Assembly: GCA_012270695.1 (NCBI GenBank)
Contig: JAAXHV010000162.1
Coordinates: 1-8,244 of the forward strand
DNA length: 8,244 nucleotides
Direction of reading: 5' to 3'
From: Gammaproteobacteria bacterium
GTDB lineage: Bacteria; Pseudomonadota; Gammaproteobacteria; Eutrophobiales; Eutrophobiaceae
Shown: piece by piece, positions 6,183 through 8,244 of the stretch
How the letters are laid out: each line of letters begins with the position of its first letter
Position numbering within the stretch: position 1 is the stretch's first letter
The notes under the pieces: model-generated
Databases searched by the model: none
Seen by the model: only the letters and a program-made list of their open reading frames with translations
What the model was told of the DNA's origin: nothing
Made by a program: the position numbers and the translations under genes

Positions 6183-6992
6183 ATGCCTCGATTGATATCA
6201 GCGCCCTTCTTCAGCGAGCACCCGGTATTCCGGCGTGCCGAGTACGCTGCCGCGGTGGGTCGACAACCTGGTGACAAGGTGGTAACGGCAATGCTCGCAC
6301 AGCATCTCAAGGCCGGCAACATACAGCGAATAGCGCGGGAGGTGTTTGCGTCCGTACCACAGCATGCCAAGGCGCGGGGCTGGACGGCAGACCGTTTTCT
6401 GGCCGCCTCCCGCCTGCGTCCGGACGGCGTCGTCGCGTATCATTCTGCCCTTGAGTTGCACGGCTACGCTTATAGCGAATGGAACGAGGTACAGGTGGTC
6501 ACTGCCGGCGAACCGGGCACGTACAAGGCCACCGGGTTTGTCTGCCGTTTCGTCAACCCGCCGCGCGGCTCTTCCGGCCCGCAAAGTACGTTGGTGGACG
6601 GAGTGACAACAGTTGACCGGCTGGGGCTGGATGTCAGGGTGACCACGGTCGAACGCACCATAGCGGACCTGTTTGACCGTCATGAACTGGCCGGCGGAGC
6701 AGAAGAGTTGTTCAACTCGCTGGACCTGGTAATGCGTGTCGATGCCGATGCGTTGGTGCAGCACACACGGGCGCGCGGCAACGCCGCGGCGACCGGCGCG
6801 CTGGGGTTCTGGCTGGAACGCGAGCGGGAACAGTTGGCCGTGCCTGAACGGGTACTTGGAGAACTCCGGACACTGGCGCCGGCGGGCCTTCGTTATGCGC
6901 TTGGCGCCAAACCAGGTTCGGGGAAGACAGCCAAGGGCTGGAACGTCATCCTTCCCGCCGATGTTGTCGAACGCCGTTTTGAGGGGTTGTGA
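6183..6992 (+). CDS. abiEi: AbiEi-family antitoxin / transcriptional repressor
   Basis: AbiEi is the antitoxin of a type IV toxin-antitoxin pair: it does not bind the toxin but counters its effect, and it represses its own operon through an N-terminal winged helix. The product is 269 aa from ATG 6183. Seen: an opening FFSEHPVFRRAEYAAA that begins the winged helix (about 10-60, ending NIQRIAREVFA), then AYHSALELHGY (85-95) and TTVERTIADLFDR (154-166), the hallmark segments of the family, and a helical C-terminal half. No strong Shine-Dalgarno precedes the start; the frame is open up to GTG 6102, but that part contains the promoter. Its stop overlaps the abiEii start (TGATG). The pair was described as an abortive-infection system against phage in lactococci; a defence or maintenance role here is inferred. 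Confidence 0.85.
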   Translation: MPRLISAPFFSEHPVFRRAEYAAAVGRQPGDKVVTAMLAQHLKAGNIQRIAREVFASVPQHAKARGWTADRFLAASRLRPDGVVAYHSALELHGYAYSEWNEVQVVTAGEPGTYKATGFVCRFVNPPRGSSGPQSTLVDGVTTVDRLGLDVRVTTVERTIADLFDRHELAGGAEELFNSLDLVMRVDADALVQHTRARGNAAATGALGFWLEREREQLAVPERVLGELRTLAPAGLRYALGAKPGSGKTAKGWNVILPADVVERRFEGL

Positions 6993-7957
6993 TGGCGCCG
7001 CCCTCCACCCAGACGTTGCAGCGTATCGCCGGTGAGACGGGGCACCAGCCCGGTACTGTTGAGAAGGTCCTGCGTCTCCTGGACCTGCTGGCTGAAATTA
7101 ACCGGGACCCGTATCTTGCCGGACGCCTCGTCCTCAAGGGCGGGACGGCCCTCAATGTCTTCCACCTCGATCTTGATCGGCTTTCTGTGGATATCGACCT
7201 GAACTACATCGGCGGACTGGACAGAGCGGTAATGGTGCGCGAGCGCCGGGACGTTGATGCTGAGATTAACCGGCTTTTAGCCTCTCAGGGTTACAGCGTC
7301 CGTCGGCAACCTGACGAGCATGCCGGCGGCAAATGGTCGTCACGCTTCAATTCCGCGCTTGGCGGCAATGCCACGCTGGAGGTGGATATTAACTACATGG
7401 ACCGTCAACCCCTGTTCGGCGTAGTGCGAATGGAGTCCCGCAACCTGGGCGGGATACAGGCAAGAGGTATTCTCGTACTCGACATCCATGAGATTGTTGC
7501 AGGAAAATTAGTGGCTCTGGTTGACAGAGGAGCCACACGAGACCTGTTTGACGCGCGCCGTATTTTGTCTACTGAGGGCCTCGACTGGGCCAGGATCAAG
7601 GCGGCAGTACTGGCGATAGGCGCTTGCAGGCGGACAGACTGGCGGAACAAATCCACCAACGCTATCGTTAACTCTGCCGAGTCGCCTGATAAGCTCCTTT
7701 ATTGCTTGCCGCAGGATTATTTTGCCGAATATAAAGATATTGATGTGTGGATTAACGAGACCGTTGAACTCTGCCGGGAAAGGCTCGGGTTCCTGTTTAA
7801 CCTGTCAGCGAACGAACAGGCGTTTCTTGATGGCGTACTTGACCGCGGTGAAATAAATTCGGACCTTCTTGAAACCGACCCCGAAACGCGAAAACGAATA
7901 AGCGCCATGCCGGCGCTGACGTGGAAAGCCCTGCATGTTCGCAAGCATCCAGGCTGA
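6992..7957 (+). CDS. abiEii: AbiEii-family nucleotidyltransferase toxin
   Basis: AbiEii is a DNA polymerase beta-like nucleotidyltransferase, the growth-arresting toxin of the AbiE system; characterised relatives act on nucleotides or tRNA. The product is 321 aa. Seen: LVLKGGTALNVFHLDLDRLSVDIDLNY at 46-72 (split: GGT at 50-52, catalytic D67 and D69), EVDINY (130-135, third acidic residue D132), and LDIHEIVAGKLVALVDR (163-179) followed by RDLFD (183-187), the lysine and aspartate motifs of the family. All catalytic features are present, so it is probably active. The ATG at 6992 shares its A with the TGA of abiEi, and GAGGGG lies 5 nt upstream, a good coupled ribosome site. A GTG directly before it is less well spaced. 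No terminator follows. Confidence 0.88.
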   Translation: MAPPSTQTLQRIAGETGHQPGTVEKVLRLLDLLAEINRDPYLAGRLVLKGGTALNVFHLDLDRLSVDIDLNYIGGLDRAVMVRERRDVDAEINRLLASQGYSVRRQPDEHAGGKWSSRFNSALGGNATLEVDINYMDRQPLFGVVRMESRNLGGIQARGILVLDIHEIVAGKLVALVDRGATRDLFDARRILSTEGLDWARIKAAVLAIGACRRTDWRNKSTNAIVNSAESPDKLLYCLPQDYFAEYKDIDVWINETVELCRERLGFLFNLSANEQAFLDGVLDRGEINSDLLETDPETRKRISAMPALTWKALHVRKHPG

Positions 7958-8009
7958 ACTGCGTCAAATCTGCCTGACGATATTAACGGGTGTCGGCTGC
8001 GCCTGGTCG

Positions 8010-8095
8010 CTCATCGCCCGCGGCGGTAAGGCCGCGGTCAATGTCATCGATAACGAGGGCGATACCCCGGTGCTCAAGACCCTGCTCCGCACCCT
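8010..8095 (+). pseudogene. Single ankyrin-repeat-like fragment
   Basis: In the plus frame overlapping the abiEii end, residues read LIARGGKAAVNVIDNEGDTP and then VLKTLL. This fits the ankyrin repeat pattern (LLxxGAdvNaxDxxGxTPLhxA) at about ten positions. Only one repeat is visible, no start or ribosome site belongs to it, and the sequence after it (FFRKRPVV and on) looks like translated non-coding DNA. Most likely a relic of a larger ankyrin gene; a chance match is possible. Confidence 0.4.
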
Positions 8096-8119
8096 TCATC
8101 GTCCCGCGCTGCCGGGCAC

Positions 8120-8170
8120 AAAAAAATTTTTTCGAAAAAGGCCAGTTGTGGACGAAATACGCCTTATAAG
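8120..8170 (+). promoter_or_regulatory. Candidate UP element and promoter of the downstream tRNA
   Basis: The tract A7-T6-CG-A5 at 8120-8139 fits the UP-element consensus AAAWWTWTTTTNNNAAA at 8122-8138 without mismatch. A -10-like TATAAG lies at 8165-8170, close to where the UP position predicts it. The -35 (about 8142-8148) is poor, which a strong UP element can offset. Stable RNA genes commonly use such promoters. The leader would be about 50 nt. Confidence 0.35.
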
Positions 8171-8228
8171 GTACAGTTGGCGATGACGACAGACAGGCAG
8201 GTCCATACCGTCTTTCTGTTTTCCATAT

Positions 8229-8244
8229 CGGGGTGTAGCTCAGC
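8229..8244 (+). tRNA. 5' end of a tRNA gene, probably tRNA-Pro, cut by window edge
   Basis: CGGGGTGTAGCTCAGC reads as a 7 nt acceptor strand, TA at positions 8-9, GCTC for the D stem and AGC opening the D loop. Starting with C and this G run is typical of bacterial tRNA-Pro, which has an unusual C1-G72 pair. The anticodon is outside the window, so the amino acid is an inference. Confidence 0.7.

Larger units (their letters stand above)
7958..8228. other. Non-coding gap after abiEii with debris and A/T tract
   Basis: No complete gene is seen in these 271 nt. The first part carries an ankyrin-like remnant on the plus strand. A 7 bp GC hairpin (8018-8024 with 8031-8037) has no T tract. 8120-8139 is a striking A/T tract, and 8162-8171 is the perfect palindrome CCTTATAAGG. 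The last 50 nt lead into the tRNA. Confidence 0.5.

Noticed and set aside
6903..6929. Walker A-like string AKPGSGKT in AbiEi (residues 242-249)
   Set aside because: It fits the short P-loop pattern but lies about 20 residues from the C-terminus, with no NTPase fold or Walker B around it.
8018..8037. GC-rich 7 bp hairpin after abiEii as a terminator
   Set aside because: No T tract follows it, and it overlaps the ankyrin-like frame where GC-rich codons explain it.
1..8244. CRISPR arrays, insertion sequences, integrases or rRNA
   Set aside because: No regularly spaced repeats, transposase motifs, recombinase signatures or rRNA segments were seen on either strand.

Overview
The window looks like a chromosomal segment of a proteobacterium, most likely a gammaproteobacterium. 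The evidence is the conserved housekeeping block murJ / rpsT / proB-obgE-rpmA-rplU / ispB and the style of the proteins: Obg starting MKFVDEATIRVEAGKGG, L27 starting MAHKKAGGSTRNGRDS, and an S20 gene with a UUG-type start as in E. coli. A betaproteobacterium cannot be excluded by eye.

Layout. Positions 1-912 (minus) hold the N-terminal 304 codons of the lipid II flippase MurJ, cut off by the window edge. After an intergenic stretch with a likely promoter comes rpsT (plus, ribosomal protein S20, TTG start). Converging on it is a minus-strand operon transcribed rplU - rpmA - obgE - proB (L21, L27, ribosome-assembly GTPase Obg, glutamate 5-kinase). It is tightly packed except for a roughly 100 nt obgE/rpmA gap that contains a 66 nt imperfect palindrome. 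Divergent from rplU is ispB (plus, long-chain polyprenyl diphosphate synthase for the quinone side chain).

From 5643 to about 8228 the content changes from core to accessory. First comes a decayed RTX/serralysin-type C-terminal fragment with three calcium-binding nonapeptide units and no protease domain. Next is an AT-rich promoter region and a two-gene AbiEi/AbiEii cassette, a type IV toxin-antitoxin or abortive-infection system, overlapping by one base. Then comes a short ankyrin-repeat-like remnant. The window ends with the first 16 nt of what looks like a tRNA-Pro gene, preceded by an A/T tract that fits the UP-element consensus.

How it works together. The left two thirds is growth machinery (ribosome proteins, a ribosome-assembly GTPase, proline synthesis, cell-wall lipid export, quinone synthesis). 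The right third is a small accessory insertion between ispB and the tRNA, with a probably functional AbiE defence/stabilisation module flanked by gene debris. I see no clearly new multi-gene system. The most unusual items are the operon-internal palindrome just upstream of the obgE start, an extra segment inside the Obg G domain, a possibly leaderless ispB transcript, and the remnant-flanked AbiE cassette.
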